Notes: generated by a model from the letters alone, not told the origin. A stretch of DNA of 64,000 nt from Methylophilus sp. 5 (GCF_000515275.1 NZ_KI911560.1:2718124-2782123); one strand, 5' to 3'; shown: positions 53,692-63,602, numbered from the stretch's first letter. A program made the numbers and translations.

Positions 53692-55371
53692 ATGATTAGC
53701 AATTTAAATAACCTGTCCTCCGGTTCAATCATTGAAGCAGATGTCTGTATTGTCGGCGCAGGTGCCGCAGGCGTCTCGCTGGCGCTGTCATTGTCTGGCA
53801 GAGGTTTGAAAATACTGTTGCTGGAATCAGGATTTGAATTTGCTGACGATAAGACGCAAGCGTTGTATGACGGTAAAGTGGCCGATGAAAAGCTACACAG
53901 CCCGCCTGACAAATACAGGCAACGCCGGTTTGGCGGGTCAACGACTATTTGGGGCGGCCGCTGCATGCCTTTTGACCCAATTGATTTTGAGCAACGTGAC
54001 TATGTGCCGCATAGTGGCTGGCCGATAGGCTATCAGGACCTCGCACCCTATTATCAGCAAGCCAATAAGCTACTTGAGGCCGGGGTGTATGAGTACGATG
54101 CTGACAAGGTGTTCGACACTGAACGGCAAGCCGCCATCAAAGGCTTTAAAAGCGATATTCTGAAAACCAACAATTTAGAGCGCTTCTCCTGCCCCACCAA
54201 TGTGGGTGACCGTTACAAGCAACGCTTGGCGCTGGCGAAAGATGTCGAGGTGTTGCTGGCTGCCAACTGTACGGGGATCAAGCTGAATCAATCCGGCGAG
54301 CACGTGAATCAGCTGGAGATTGCGAGCCTCGACGGCATCAAAGCCATGGTGAGCGCCAAAAAAGTCATTCTGGCCACTGGCGGTATTGAAACAACCAGGC
54401 TACTGCTTAACGCTAATGATATTTGCAAAAACGGCATTGGTAATCAACATGATTTAGTCGGCCGCTATTACCAATGCCATATTGCTGGCAATCTGGGGCT
54501 GTTAACTGTACAGGGCGCGACCAGCAATGTCAGGCATGGCTACGAAGTGTCGCCTGAGGGCATTTACTGCCGCCGTCGCTTTGCTCTCACGGCAGACACT
54601 CAGAAAAAAATCCGGGCTGGTAACATGGTGGCCAGGCTGCATTTTCCAAAGATTGTGGATCCATCACACAAAATTGGCGTGTTATCTGGCTTGTTCCTGG
54701 CTAAGAACTTTATCAGTTATGAATATGGAAAGCGCTTAAAAGATGGTCAATCCAGCCTGGGGATTTATTTAAAGCATTTTGCTAATATTATTCTTGATCC
54801 TATTGATACTGTTAAGTTTTTATATCACTGGATCACCAAGAGAACTTTGGCAAAACGCAAATTCCCCTCAGTTATTTTAAACAACAAAAGTAACCAGTTC
54901 ACGTTTGAAATTCATGGTGAACAATATCCCAACCCAGAGAGTCGAATTACATTAATTGATGACACTGATGTGTTTGGCATGCGCAAGGTTAAAGTAGACT
55001 GGAAATATTTGCCGGAAGACATAGAGTCTATCCGCCGCTCACTCAAGCTGTTTGTACAAGAGATCAATCATAGTGGTTTGGCCACATTTGAGTTTAATGA
55101 TGATCAACTTGAAGAAGATTTAACCCGGTTTGGTGCCTACGGTGGACACCATATTGGCACCACCCGAATGGGCAATGCCCCGGAAACCTCTGTTGTGGAT
55201 GCAAATTGCAAAATTCACAATGTAGATAACTTATATATTGCCAGTGCATCTGTGTTTCCAACCAGCAGTCAGGCCAACCCTACCCTGACCATTGTCGCCA
55301 TGAGCTTACGCCTGGCAGACCACATTGCAGAAACCTTACACGCTGGAAAATCATCGCATTCAATTATCTAG
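53692..55371 (+). CDS. GMC-family FAD oxidoreductase
   Basis: 559 residues. FAD motif DVCIVGAGAAGVSLALSLSG (about 16-35), RFGGSTTIWGGRCMPFD (about 82-98) and the C-terminal GMC_oxred_C region with GGHHIGTTRMG (catalytic His region, about 483-493) and SASVFPTSSQANPTLTIVA. These enzymes oxidise alcohols or sugars. In a polysaccharide locus a sugar or polyol, perhaps sugar-nucleotide linked, is the likely substrate, but that is inference. Weak RBS. 13 bp before the epimerase gene, so co-transcribed. Confidence 0.9.
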   Translation: MISNLNNLSSGSIIEADVCIVGAGAAGVSLALSLSGRGLKILLLESGFEFADDKTQALYDGKVADEKLHSPPDKYRQRRFGGSTTIWGGRCMPFDPIDFEQRDYVPHSGWPIGYQDLAPYYQQANKLLEAGVYEYDADKVFDTERQAAIKGFKSDILKTNNLERFSCPTNVGDRYKQRLALAKDVEVLLAANCTGIKLNQSGEHVNQLEIASLDGIKAMVSAKKVILATGGIETTRLLLNANDICKNGIGNQHDLVGRYYQCHIAGNLGLLTVQGATSNVRHGYEVSPEGIYCRRRFALTADTQKKIRAGNMVARLHFPKIVDPSHKIGVLSGLFLAKNFISYEYGKRLKDGQSSLGIYLKHFANIILDPIDTVKFLYHWITKRTLAKRKFPSVILNNKSNQFTFEIHGEQYPNPESRITLIDDTDVFGMRKVKVDWKYLPEDIESIRRSLKLFVQEINHSGLATFEFNDDQLEEDLTRFGAYGGHHIGTTRMGNAPETSVVDANCKIHNVDNLYIASASVFPTSSQANPTLTIVAMSLRLADHIAETLHAGKSSHSII

Positions 55372-55384
55372 TTAGGAAGTACGT

Positions 55385-56356
55385 ATGAAAGTTTTAATTC
55401 TTGGTGCCACCGGACACGTGGGCAGTCGCTTGCACACGCACTTGCAGCATGCAAACATTGCATCAATTGCAGCATCCAGGGGTAGAATGCGCAGCAATGT
55501 CGCCAATCATGTCATTCTCGACAGCATGAATCTGGCAGAGTTGACCAAGCAATTACAGAACGTTGATGCGGTGGTGAATTGTGTGGCTGGCAGCAAAGAC
55601 TCTATCGGTGCAGGTGCGCAAATTCTCACGCAAGCCGCCCTGGCCGCTGGCAAGCCAACGATCGTGCATTTGAGCACCATGTCGGTGTATGGTGCAAGCG
55701 AGGGCGTGATCACAGAAACATCCCCTTTTGACCCGGATTACAACTGGTATGCTGCAGCCAAGTGCGAGGCTGAAAGCCATATGCAAGCCTATGCACAAGC
55801 TGGAGGCAAAGTGGTTGTGTTACGTCCAGGCTGCATCCATGGCCCAGGCAGCATGCAATGGGTAGAGCGCATCGCCAACTTGCTTAAAGCGTTCAGGTTA
55901 GGCGACTTGGGTAGCGCGGGTGATGGCTGGAGCAACCTGGTGCATGTTGATGACGTGGTTAAAGCCATTCATCTTGGATTAGAGATGCCATTGGCCGCCG
56001 GTGATATTCAACACTTCAACCTGGCAGCGCCAGATAGCCCACGCTGGAACCAGTACTTTATTGATCTGGCACAAGCGATTGATGCAACCCCAGTCAAGCG
56101 TATTCACCCGTTACAACTCAAGCTGGATTCAAAAGCATTTAGCCCCGCGGTAAAAATCTCTCAAAAGCTCCTTAGCAAAGCGAAGCAAGGTGGTTTGGCC
56201 AATCGCTTACCAGAGCCACTACCGCCCTCTTTAGTCAGGTTATTCAAGCAACACATTTTTTTAGATGCACAAAAAGCCTCTGCCAACCTTTCATTCATGA
56301 CTTATGAACAAAGCCTTTTAAGTTCTGTTGAATGGTTGAAAAATGAGCAGCGCTAA
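55385..56356 (+). CDS. NAD-dependent epimerase/dehydratase
   Basis: 323 residues of the extended short-chain dehydrogenase type. NAD motif LILGATGHVGSRLH at 4-17, catalytic Ser in HLSTMSVYGASEG, YAAAKCEAE (YxxxK), and LRPGCIHGPGSMQW. The particular sugar nucleotide cannot be told. RBS GGAAG precedes ATG. The 3' end overlaps the acyltransferase start by 14 bp. Confidence 0.88.
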   Translation: MKVLILGATGHVGSRLHTHLQHANIASIAASRGRMRSNVANHVILDSMNLAELTKQLQNVDAVVNCVAGSKDSIGAGAQILTQAALAAGKPTIVHLSTMSVYGASEGVITETSPFDPDYNWYAAAKCEAESHMQAYAQAGGKVVVLRPGCIHGPGSMQWVERIANLLKAFRLGDLGSAGDGWSNLVHVDDVVKAIHLGLEMPLAAGDIQHFNLAAPDSPRWNQYFIDLAQAIDATPVKRIHPLQLKLDSKAFSPAVKISQKLLSKAKQGGLANRLPEPLPPSLVRLFKQHIFLDAQKASANLSFMTYEQSLLSSVEWLKNEQR

Positions 56357-57335
56357 TCATATGACGCGCTACGCCTACCTCGATGGTTGGCGTGGGCTTT
56401 CAATTTTGGCTGTGCTTATCGGCCATTTTGTAAATATTCACGGCTTCAACGCTGGCAGGTTCGGTGTGGAGATGTTTTTTGTACTCAGCGGGCGTCTCAT
56501 GGCAGAGATTTTATTTATAAAATATACGCCTCTGCCAAGCTTTTTTAAAAGACGTATCTCACGCGTATGGCCTGCGCTGTTTGTATTCATTATTGCCATG
56601 TGGGCCATCTTTGGGCGAACAGAAAACGATCTGCATGTCGGCTACCAAAGTGTGTTGTCAACGCTCACATTTACCTATAACTACTACAGCATCTATGGTG
56701 AACACACACCAGTGCTGGATCATATCTGGTCACTTTGTATTGAAGAGCATACCTATATACTACTGGCTATCATTGCCCTCTTATCCAGAAAATATCGCTT
56801 CGACCCGCTTAAACCACTCATCGCACTCGGCCTGGTTTTTCTAGCGAATGGTGCTTGGCTTACATTTGGACAGCATCTGGATTATTACAATGTGTATTGG
56901 CGCTCTGATACCAGAAGCGCCTCTATTTTAATTGGCGTTATTAGCTTTTTACTGTTTAACAGGTCAGATAAAAAGGTCAATGCGCTCACCTCCGTAGCAC
57001 TGCTTGGCCTTGCCATCGTCTTAAACTTTAATCCGATCCCAGACCCGATTAAATATAGCCTCGGAACCATTTGCGTAGCTGTTGCCATTTGTACGATCAA
57101 AGAGCTGCCGGACTATCTGATGAGGTTTTTATGCCACCCACTACTCACCAGAGTTGGGCTGATTTCATTCTCACTCTACTTATGGCAACAACCGTGTTAC
57201 AAAATGATTCACCAAGGGCACCCCAAGATCATGCTATTGGCTGCAGCCTTTATCATTGCTGCCTTTAGCTATCAGTTTATAGAGGTGCCTGTCAGAAAAT
57301 TTTTAAATGAATTGGGCGGCAAAAGTAACGCTTAG
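56343..57335 (+). CDS. Acyltransferase family 3 membrane protein
   Basis: 330 residues, about ten membrane helices. The N-terminal YLDGWRGLSILAVLIGHF contains the conserved acceptor His, FGVEMFFVLSGRLMAEILF and KRRISRVWPALF are family motifs. Such proteins O-acetylate polysaccharides from acetyl-CoA. The third gene of the GMC-epimerase-acyltransferase operon. It ends 10 bp from the stop of the convergent secreted-protein gene. Confidence 0.92.
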   Translation: MSSANHMTRYAYLDGWRGLSILAVLIGHFVNIHGFNAGRFGVEMFFVLSGRLMAEILFIKYTPLPSFFKRRISRVWPALFVFIIAMWAIFGRTENDLHVGYQSVLSTLTFTYNYYSIYGEHTPVLDHIWSLCIEEHTYILLAIIALLSRKYRFDPLKPLIALGLVFLANGAWLTFGQHLDYYNVYWRSDTRSASILIGVISFLLFNRSDKKVNALTSVALLGLAIVLNFNPIPDPIKYSLGTICVAVAICTIKELPDYLMRFLCHPLLTRVGLISFSLYLWQQPCYKMIHQGHPKIMLLAAAFIIAAFSYQFIEVPVRKFLNELGGKSNA

Positions 57336-57345
57336 ACTGGCGGCA

Positions 57346-58758
57346 TTATTCAATACGAACGAGAGAGCCCGAGACGGTGGATGGCTCCCCTGCACCGCTA
57401 ATCGCGACCGTAGTAATATCATAATGATCTAATGGCCAAGTAAAAATAACGTTTTGGCCGTCCAGTAATGCTTTTGAATCATAAGCCACATAATCATTCT
57501 TTTCAGGGTCGCGAATCACGAACCTGAGCTTGCCTCCGCCAGTCGTCGTCGCTGTCAATTGATATTTATATCCTTTTTTGGGTTTTGCCCAAGAGACATA
57601 TGTGACTGATCGTCCAGAAGAGTTGGACTGGATGATTTCTTCATCGGTCGTGTCAAAAACGACGGCTTGCTGAATAGAGTCAAATTTTCCGAGTGGGCTG
57701 CAGCTATCGCTGCATACATCGCTATCGGCCTGGTAGCTGTACCCTCTGGCCCAAGGGCCTCTAAATGAAAGAACATTTAGGTTTTGGTTGGCTTGAAAGC
57801 TATTGCCATTGCCATCTACCCACCCTTGCACAGAGGTCACCATACGCAACGCTTTCTGAATCAGCGTCAGCTCATACCAACCGCTGCCTGTTACCCGGGT
57901 TGCAGCGCCGATCTCTGAATAAATAACATAGGGTGTTCCATAGTTTCTATCAATCACATACGCACCATAGGTTTTCAGTGTATTTGCTATTTTTTTGACT
58001 AATGGTGTTTGAATCTTGGAAACATCAAAACTTGAGGGCAGCATTAACAAGGCGCCCTCTGGCACTTGCCCAGTATAGTTCGAGACGTCAACATCGGTAG
58101 ACGTCGCTGGAAATACGTATGATTTTGCCAGCGCGTTGTCTGTCAGCGAGACGGCTAATGCATGCCTGAACGTGGTGTCGCCGTCATCAACTTCATTAAT
58201 TCTTACCATTCCAGCGCACGCGGCCACACCTGTGGCCCGCCCGCCTTGATAATAGTGCGCAGGATCTCCCCAACCGCTGCCATTTAATGGTGACCATGCA
58301 TACAGGAGAGATGTCCACTCTCCATTCACATTTTTTAACTTGTAAAAAGAGTGAATGACCTGATTCTGTACATCCAGAATATCGGCGTGACCATCGGCAC
58401 CCGATGCCGGCATCACATTGGCTGGCCAATGTGGAATTGTCAGCTCTGAAACCAGTTTTTCGGCATCCCTGTCATGAATCCCACCATATCCTGGACCAAC
58501 CTTGATTGTCATTGGTAAGTCGCTAGCATCAGCATAAAAGCATGAGGCAGAAAATGCTGGCGTATTTGCCGTTGGATTGTATAGCGAGTCAGGAATGACA
58601 TAGTTTGAGAAACTTGGTGTCACTGGCATGCTATTCCATAATGAATCAGCGGTGAACGGCCGCAGGTAGCTACTAAATTCTGTCGCAACTGCGTTCAAAC
58701 CTGATAGCGCAAGACCGATTACCAGCGCATTTTTATGTATATGTTTTGAGCTTAACAT
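57346..58758 (-). CDS. Secreted protein of unknown function, paralogue A
   Basis: 470 residues with a signal peptide (about 1-25, ALVIGLALSGLNAVA). No membrane segments elsewhere. Conserved blocks shared with the paralogue at 59407-60885: DSLWNSMPVTPSFS, PHWPANVMPASGADGHADI, YAWSPLNGSGWGDPAHYYQGGRA, HALAVSL, PEGALLMLPSSF, YGAYVIDRNYGTPYVIYSE, LRMVTSV. Two extra Cys (DVCSDSC) are specific to this copy. The C-terminal ~110 residues look like a separate beta-sandwich module (SWAKPKKGYKYQLTATTTGG). I do not recognise the family with confidence. Position suggests an exported polysaccharide-binding or -modifying protein. Confidence 0.8.
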   Translation of the reverse strand: MLSSKHIHKNALVIGLALSGLNAVATEFSSYLRPFTADSLWNSMPVTPSFSNYVIPDSLYNPTANTPAFSASCFYADASDLPMTIKVGPGYGGIHDRDAEKLVSELTIPHWPANVMPASGADGHADILDVQNQVIHSFYKLKNVNGEWTSLLYAWSPLNGSGWGDPAHYYQGGRATGVAACAGMVRINEVDDGDTTFRHALAVSLTDNALAKSYVFPATSTDVDVSNYTGQVPEGALLMLPSSFDVSKIQTPLVKKIANTLKTYGAYVIDRNYGTPYVIYSEIGAATRVTGSGWYELTLIQKALRMVTSVQGWVDGNGNSFQANQNLNVLSFRGPWARGYSYQADSDVCSDSCSPLGKFDSIQQAVVFDTTDEEIIQSNSSGRSVTYVSWAKPKKGYKYQLTATTTGGGKLRFVIRDPEKNDYVAYDSKALLDGQNVIFTWPLDHYDITTVAISGAGEPSTVSGSLVRIE

Positions 58759-59406
58759 TCATGCCCCTTTTTAATAATTAATTAAACACAATATAATTTA
58801 CATCAATAATTAAAAATAATGCAAGATGTTTATGAACTTAAATTAACACTTATGCCGACAATAGGCAATTAAAGATAAATTAAACTTACATTCAAGTGCC
58901 TGGTTAATGAAAATTGGTCTGCGGTGAGATGATTTTGACGCGATCAGTGTCGTTGATTACTAGCTAGAGGTGGAAATCGTGCTGTGCTACAAAATTCAGT
59001 GTAGGGATCAACATCCGTATGCCTTGACCGGTGTATAACAGCAACACTTTGCCATTTAACACATCGGTTTTTTGTTGTGTAACGCTTGCGAAGTCAATGG
59101 AGTAAATGATGACAGTCTGCTTAGACATATCATCCATATGTTTCACGAGATTAAGGACGCGGCACTCACGGTTAATAAGGCCTACTCGACCATCCGTTTC
59201 AACCGCACTGATAACGATAAACGTATCGAGTGACACGTGCATCAGCCTGCGGCTTTTTATAAGTTTTGAAGTTCTTTTGCAAGACTAAGTAATCCTGCGT
59301 TGTGTGTAATGGCGGGGGGTGAGCGTTACGTTTCTTGACGGATTAGAAATCCATATCAAGCATGGTAACGCTCAGTTTCATAAGTTTTGATTCACACCAA
59401 TCTCAG
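58759..59406. other. 648-bp gap between the two secreted paralogues
   Basis: AT-rich upstream part (58759-58910), probably the promoter of paralogue A; then a degenerate coding remnant (next entry). No terminator-like hairpin is obvious. Confidence 0.5.
58964..59242 (-). pseudogene. Possible PAS-domain remnant (92 codons)
   Basis: The start of the translation, TFIVISAVETDGRVGLINREC, reads like the beginning of a PAS sensor domain (usually ...LDxDGRVxLINRxG). The remainder does not continue as a PAS domain and no signalling output domain follows. No RBS seen. Either a decayed fragment of a PAS-GGDEF type protein or a chance open frame. Confidence 0.25.
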
Positions 59407-60885
59407 TTATTTAACACGCAATATTGTCCCACTGACACTTGAGCCCGCACCAACACCGCTCGTAGCATAGAGACTAAAATAAAGCTCACCATCAGGCCAA
59501 TTGAAGGTCATGGATTGACCATTGACAAGATCGTAAGTATCAACCCTCGTTTTCCATTGTTTATCGTAAATAATCAGTCTTAGTTTACCGCCGCCAGTAG
59601 TAATCGCAGTAAGTTTAAACTTTTCGCCAGCCTTAGGTTTTGCCCATGAAATCTGACTGATTGTCCGATCCGATGGATTCGACTGCACTATAGGTGATGT
59701 CGTCGGGCCAAAAACGACAGCCTGCTTCCATGTATTGAATTTCCCAATTAATGGATCAGTTTTATCCCATGCGGTCCCACGCCTAACACCCCAAGGTCCA
59801 CGCATAGATAAAATATTTAAATTCTTTTCCGGGATGAACGGCATGCCTGAAGCATCAATCCATGACTTGACAGAGGTAACCATGCGTAAAGACTGGCGAA
59901 TCAAATGTAGCTCGTTTGCCGCTTTTAAGTTATAGCCATTTTTATGTAAGTTGAGCCCAGAACTCGTTTCTGCATAAATCACGAAAGGGGTACCATAGTT
60001 ACCATCAACGACATAGGCGCCATACACTCTTAATGTATTCGCAATCTTGATTAACTCTGGGGTTTTAAGCTGAGAAACATTAAAACTAGGCGGCAGCATA
60101 ACCAATGCGCCTTCTGGAATTTTGCCGGTATTGGTTGCGCTGTAGTGATCTGCCGACGTTGCAGGGTAAACATAGCCAGGCGCAGCGCCGGTGGTATCCA
60201 GTGACATCGCTAACGCGTGTGGGTAAATGGGGTCACTGCTGGCGTATTCATGTTTTCGGATAATCCCGGCACAAGCGCCAATCCCCACTGCCCTTGCCCC
60301 ATGATAATAATGCGAAGGATCGCCCCAACCAGAACCGTTGATCGGAGACCAGGCATACAAATTAGCTGTCCATACGCCATTGATGTTTTTTAATCTCCAA
60401 AATGAATGGATTATTCCGGTTGAAACATCGTAAATATCAGCATGGCCATCGCCTCCGGCGGCTGGTACTAAGTCAGCAGGCCAATGAGAAATCTCTACCT
60501 GAGGCAGTGAGGTTTCAGCATCTGCGTCATATACCCCCTTTGAGCCAGGGATAGGTTTTACAACCATGGGGCCGCTTGTATCATCGGCAAAAAAACAGCC
60601 AGAAGAGTATATGCCAGAGTCAATTAAGGGATTGAATTTTGCAAGAGGTATCACAAAATCTGAAAAAGTTGGCGAAATAGGTCGACTATTCCACAATGAA
60701 TTCGTCGCAAACGGCTTTGTATAATATTGTCCCATGCGCAGTTGGTTGTTTGCCGCCTCTGTACGTATTTGAGCGCTCGGGACATTGGGGTCTATCGCAC
60801 CGACAGCATTGAGGGCAGTAAATAGCACTACAGAGACCAGGCAAGTATGGGTAATAAAAGGCACTTGTGTGAATGCTTTCATCAT
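59407..60885 (-). CDS. Secreted protein of unknown function, paralogue B
   Basis: 492 residues; RBS GGAG lies just before two consecutive ATG codons. Signal peptide about 1-30 (THTCLVSVVLFTALNAVGA). Shares the block order of paralogue A (NSLWNSRPISPTFSD, SHWPADLVPAAGGDGHADI, YAWSPINGSGWGDPSHYYHG, HALAMSL, PEGALVMLPPSF, YGAYVVDGNYGTPFVIYAE, LRMVTSV) at clearly more than half of the positions. Contains the C-terminal beta module (SWAKPKAGEKFKLTAITTGG). The two genes are a tandem duplication that has since diverged. Function unknown; likely envelope or matrix associated. Confidence 0.82.
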   Translation of the reverse strand: MMKAFTQVPFITHTCLVSVVLFTALNAVGAIDPNVPSAQIRTEAANNQLRMGQYYTKPFATNSLWNSRPISPTFSDFVIPLAKFNPLIDSGIYSSGCFFADDTSGPMVVKPIPGSKGVYDADAETSLPQVEISHWPADLVPAAGGDGHADIYDVSTGIIHSFWRLKNINGVWTANLYAWSPINGSGWGDPSHYYHGARAVGIGACAGIIRKHEYASSDPIYPHALAMSLDTTGAAPGYVYPATSADHYSATNTGKIPEGALVMLPPSFNVSQLKTPELIKIANTLRVYGAYVVDGNYGTPFVIYAETSSGLNLHKNGYNLKAANELHLIRQSLRMVTSVKSWIDASGMPFIPEKNLNILSMRGPWGVRRGTAWDKTDPLIGKFNTWKQAVVFGPTTSPIVQSNPSDRTISQISWAKPKAGEKFKLTAITTGGGKLRLIIYDKQWKTRVDTYDLVNGQSMTFNWPDGELYFSLYATSGVGAGSSVSGTILRVK

Positions 60886-61244
60886 TTGCTCCTAAAGCGT
60901 TGATACGAATTATCAAAGAATGAATGTCCACTATCTCAATATGCAATTTGCCTGCGTCTACGGCAAGGCGCGGCAATTTTTATCAATCATTAATGTTAAA
61001 AAAGGAGCCAGAAATTGTCACAATTGTTGTGTAATGTGACGAGTTTTAGGAGTTTAATGATTAATATGGCTTAAATTGCTTACTAATTTAGTTTCAATTT
61101 CTATTTATAAAACTCGAAGCAAAAGATATACCAAAAATTTTTTATAAGGTGATTGCTAGAGTGCAGGGCTATAAAACTTTTGCGTACAACGTAACCCGGC
61201 AAGACTTTAGTTAATGAGAGTTGATTGTTTGTCCAAATAGATGG
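60886..61244. promoter_or_regulatory. 359-bp AT-rich intergenic region
   Basis: No gene seen. GTCACA-N12-TGTGAC is an imperfectly placed inverted repeat around 61018-61041, ~135 bp upstream of paralogue B; possible operator. No clear terminator for the acyltransferase upstream. Confidence 0.35.
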
Positions 61245-62264
61245 TCAGTTAATTTTAAAAAGCCATTTTGAGACAGGGGCATGCATATAAAATCTTAAAT
61301 CTAATTTATCGAAAATTTTTATCATGAAAAGTGGAAATATTATGCCTACCGACGTTCCAATAAGTAAATGTACAGGATAAGAATAAATATTTAATACATT
61401 TTTTAAGAATATTCTGCTTCCTGCTGTAGCAAAAACATGCATTAAAAAAATAGCCATAGATGATGCTCCAAGACTAATTAAAATCTTTGACTCAACTCTA
61501 TTTGATAGCCATGTGCAAAGCGAAACTACTAATAAAATCATTAAAAGGGACAGTGAAAGAGAGGCAACATTATTATTAATGAACGTATATTCAAGTATGC
61601 AATGGTAATAATACTGGCAAAAAAGTGCAGTTCCCAATAGCAACGCTAATGTTTTAGTTTGAGAAATAAAAGCAAAAAACTCCTTTTTGTCAAAAAAGTA
61701 TGAACTGAACACATAACCTACAAAAAAGAATACAAAGAATCTACTTAAAATACCTATTAAAAAAATGTTTGGTAAGTATTGATATGTTAGATAAGCAATT
61801 ATTGATAAAAAAACAATACCGAAAAAATACCTTTTCCCAAAAATCCTAAACAAAAATAATGCCGTTAGAAAACAGAAAAAAAGAGCATATAAGAACCAAA
61901 ATTGATTTTCTGGTGATACCAGTAATTTAAAAATAAAACTATGAGAGTTTGATTGCTGATTTACATACCCTGCTAAAAGATGCTCTACCCCCCCTTGCAA
62001 TAAAGACCACAGTAAGTACGGGTAAACAATTGTGTCAACTTTTGAGGCTATTAGAGCCATATCGCTTTTTCTGGATTTAAAAAATAACAAACCCGATAAA
62101 AAGAAAAACAATGGCATATGGAAAGAATAGATCATACTATCAGTAAGTAAAAATAAGGCTTTATTGGTTACTAAACCTGACTTCTCTAACCCTCTGAACA
62201 CATGCCCAAAGACAACTAAAATTATCCCTAAAGCTTTGCAATAATCAATCCAGGTCGTTCTCAA
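61245..62264 (-). CDS. Acyltransferase family 3 membrane protein
   Basis: 339 residues, about ten membrane helices. Starts at TTG 62264; no better start exists before the family N-terminus WIDYCKALGIILVVFGHVFRG, with the conserved His. SFHMPLFFFLSGLLFF and YPYLLWSLLQG are typical of the OafA/WecH group of sugar O-acetyltransferases. Much more AT-rich than the precursor-sugar genes, which suggests separate acquisition. Confidence 0.88.
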   Translation of the reverse strand: MRTTWIDYCKALGIILVVFGHVFRGLEKSGLVTNKALFLLTDSMIYSFHMPLFFFLSGLLFFKSRKSDMALIASKVDTIVYPYLLWSLLQGGVEHLLAGYVNQQSNSHSFIFKLLVSPENQFWFLYALFFCFLTALFLFRIFGKRYFFGIVFLSIIAYLTYQYLPNIFLIGILSRFFVFFFVGYVFSSYFFDKKEFFAFISQTKTLALLLGTALFCQYYYHCILEYTFINNNVASLSLSLLMILLVVSLCTWLSNRVESKILISLGASSMAIFLMHVFATAGSRIFLKNVLNIYSYPVHLLIGTSVGIIFPLFMIKIFDKLDLRFYMHAPVSKWLFKIN

Positions 62265-62455
62265 CTTAAGTTTTCTTTCATTTAAATTCAGTTAGTTTTT
62301 TTTAAGATTGATATTGAAGCTTCTATGAATTCTAACGTATCTGTTATCTCGGCTCGAAAAGCTTAAACGCATAATTGTTGAATTCATGTATCCAAAAAAC
62401 TTAATAAAGGATGAGTCTTAACAGCTTCGCTAAGAGAACTGTTACAGTAAAAAAA

Positions 62456-63577
62456 TTAGTTAAGTTGTAGAAGTTTGCGAGATTTTTCTCTAAATGGTTT
62501 TTCTATATGGGAGTACATTAGCTGAGCAAGAACCAAACATACAGCAATATAAACGATGGCTAGCAATATGGATTGCACCGTCGTAAATTGTGGGGTAGAA
62601 ATACCTCGTATCATGATCTCAGGATGACGAAAGGCCACACGAATGAACTGATTGTAGAACCACAGTACTGCACCATGCGACATGTACAGTGAATATGAGA
62701 CTGTACCTAACCAAACAAGCCAGGGTTTAGATAGGTATCGGTTAAATACATTGTTTTTTGATAAGAGGATGCCTGCAATTAATAAGGCACTGGCTGGGTA
62801 AATCACCAGGCCATACCCATAAAAACCATGTGCGATGACTGTCACACTCAAAATTAAAATAATAGACATAGGGATGATAAATACAGGCAATACAGTTCTA
62901 CTTTCCTGACTATGCTTATGTATCACATTTGCCACCGTGCATCCTGTAAAAAAGCCAGCTAAGCAACGTAGCATAAAGTTGTAATGTTCAGGCTGATATA
63001 CAAACAGCATGCAAATAGCAACCAAGCCTATCAAGGGAAAAACAAGCGTCTTAATTTTATTTAAATATAGCGTAATTAGTGCAAAAATCAGATAGGTATA
63101 AAACTCAGCACTGATCGACCAAGCTGGGCTATTGAACGTCATGGCGGTTTCGTTGGGCCAAAAAGCTTTGATTAGAAACAGCTCGCGCAAAAATGCATAG
63201 AAATTGTTCTCTTCAAAAGGCGGCTTACTCAGACTCGCAATACCAAACTTTGTTTGTAATACATATTTCAAGGTTTCTATAGCCAAATAGACCCCAAGCA
63301 TTAATAGGTGCACTGGGTATAAACGACCAAACCGCAAAAATTGAAATCTGGCGACATCACTCCAACCTTTTAGCTTGCTATGATAGGCCGTGAATATAAC
63401 AAAGCCTGATAATACAAAAAACAAATCCACCATAAAGCCCCCACCATGAATAACGGGCAAATGATGAATAAACGGATTCCAGCTGGGAATATGATATAAA
63501 ACTACCAAGAGGGCAGCAATTCCGCGAACGCTCTCTAACTCTTCAACTTTAACTTTTTTTGTTTGCGCTAAGGCCAT
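62456..63577 (-). CDS. Acyltransferase family 3 membrane protein (OafA-like)
   Basis: Start chosen at ATG 63577 (MALAQTKKVKVEELESVRG); a TTG further upstream would overlap the glycosyltransferase gene. 373 residues with about ten membrane helices. LESVRGIAALLVVLYHIP holds the conserved His, GGGFMVDLFFVLSGFVIF and RFGRLYPVHLLML are typical of OafA-type O-acetyltransferases acting on LPS or exopolysaccharide. Follows a GT2 glycosyltransferase on the same strand. Confidence 0.92.
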   Translation of the reverse strand: MALAQTKKVKVEELESVRGIAALLVVLYHIPSWNPFIHHLPVIHGGGFMVDLFFVLSGFVIFTAYHSKLKGWSDVARFQFLRFGRLYPVHLLMLGVYLAIETLKYVLQTKFGIASLSKPPFEENNFYAFLRELFLIKAFWPNETAMTFNSPAWSISAEFYTYLIFALITLYLNKIKTLVFPLIGLVAICMLFVYQPEHYNFMLRCLAGFFTGCTVANVIHKHSQESRTVLPVFIIPMSIILILSVTVIAHGFYGYGLVIYPASALLIAGILLSKNNVFNRYLSKPWLVWLGTVSYSLYMSHGAVLWFYNQFIRVAFRHPEIMIRGISTPQFTTVQSILLAIVYIAVCLVLAQLMYSHIEKPFREKSRKLLQLN

Positions 63578-63602
63578 ATTAATTTTCTTTTTTCTAATCA
63601 GG

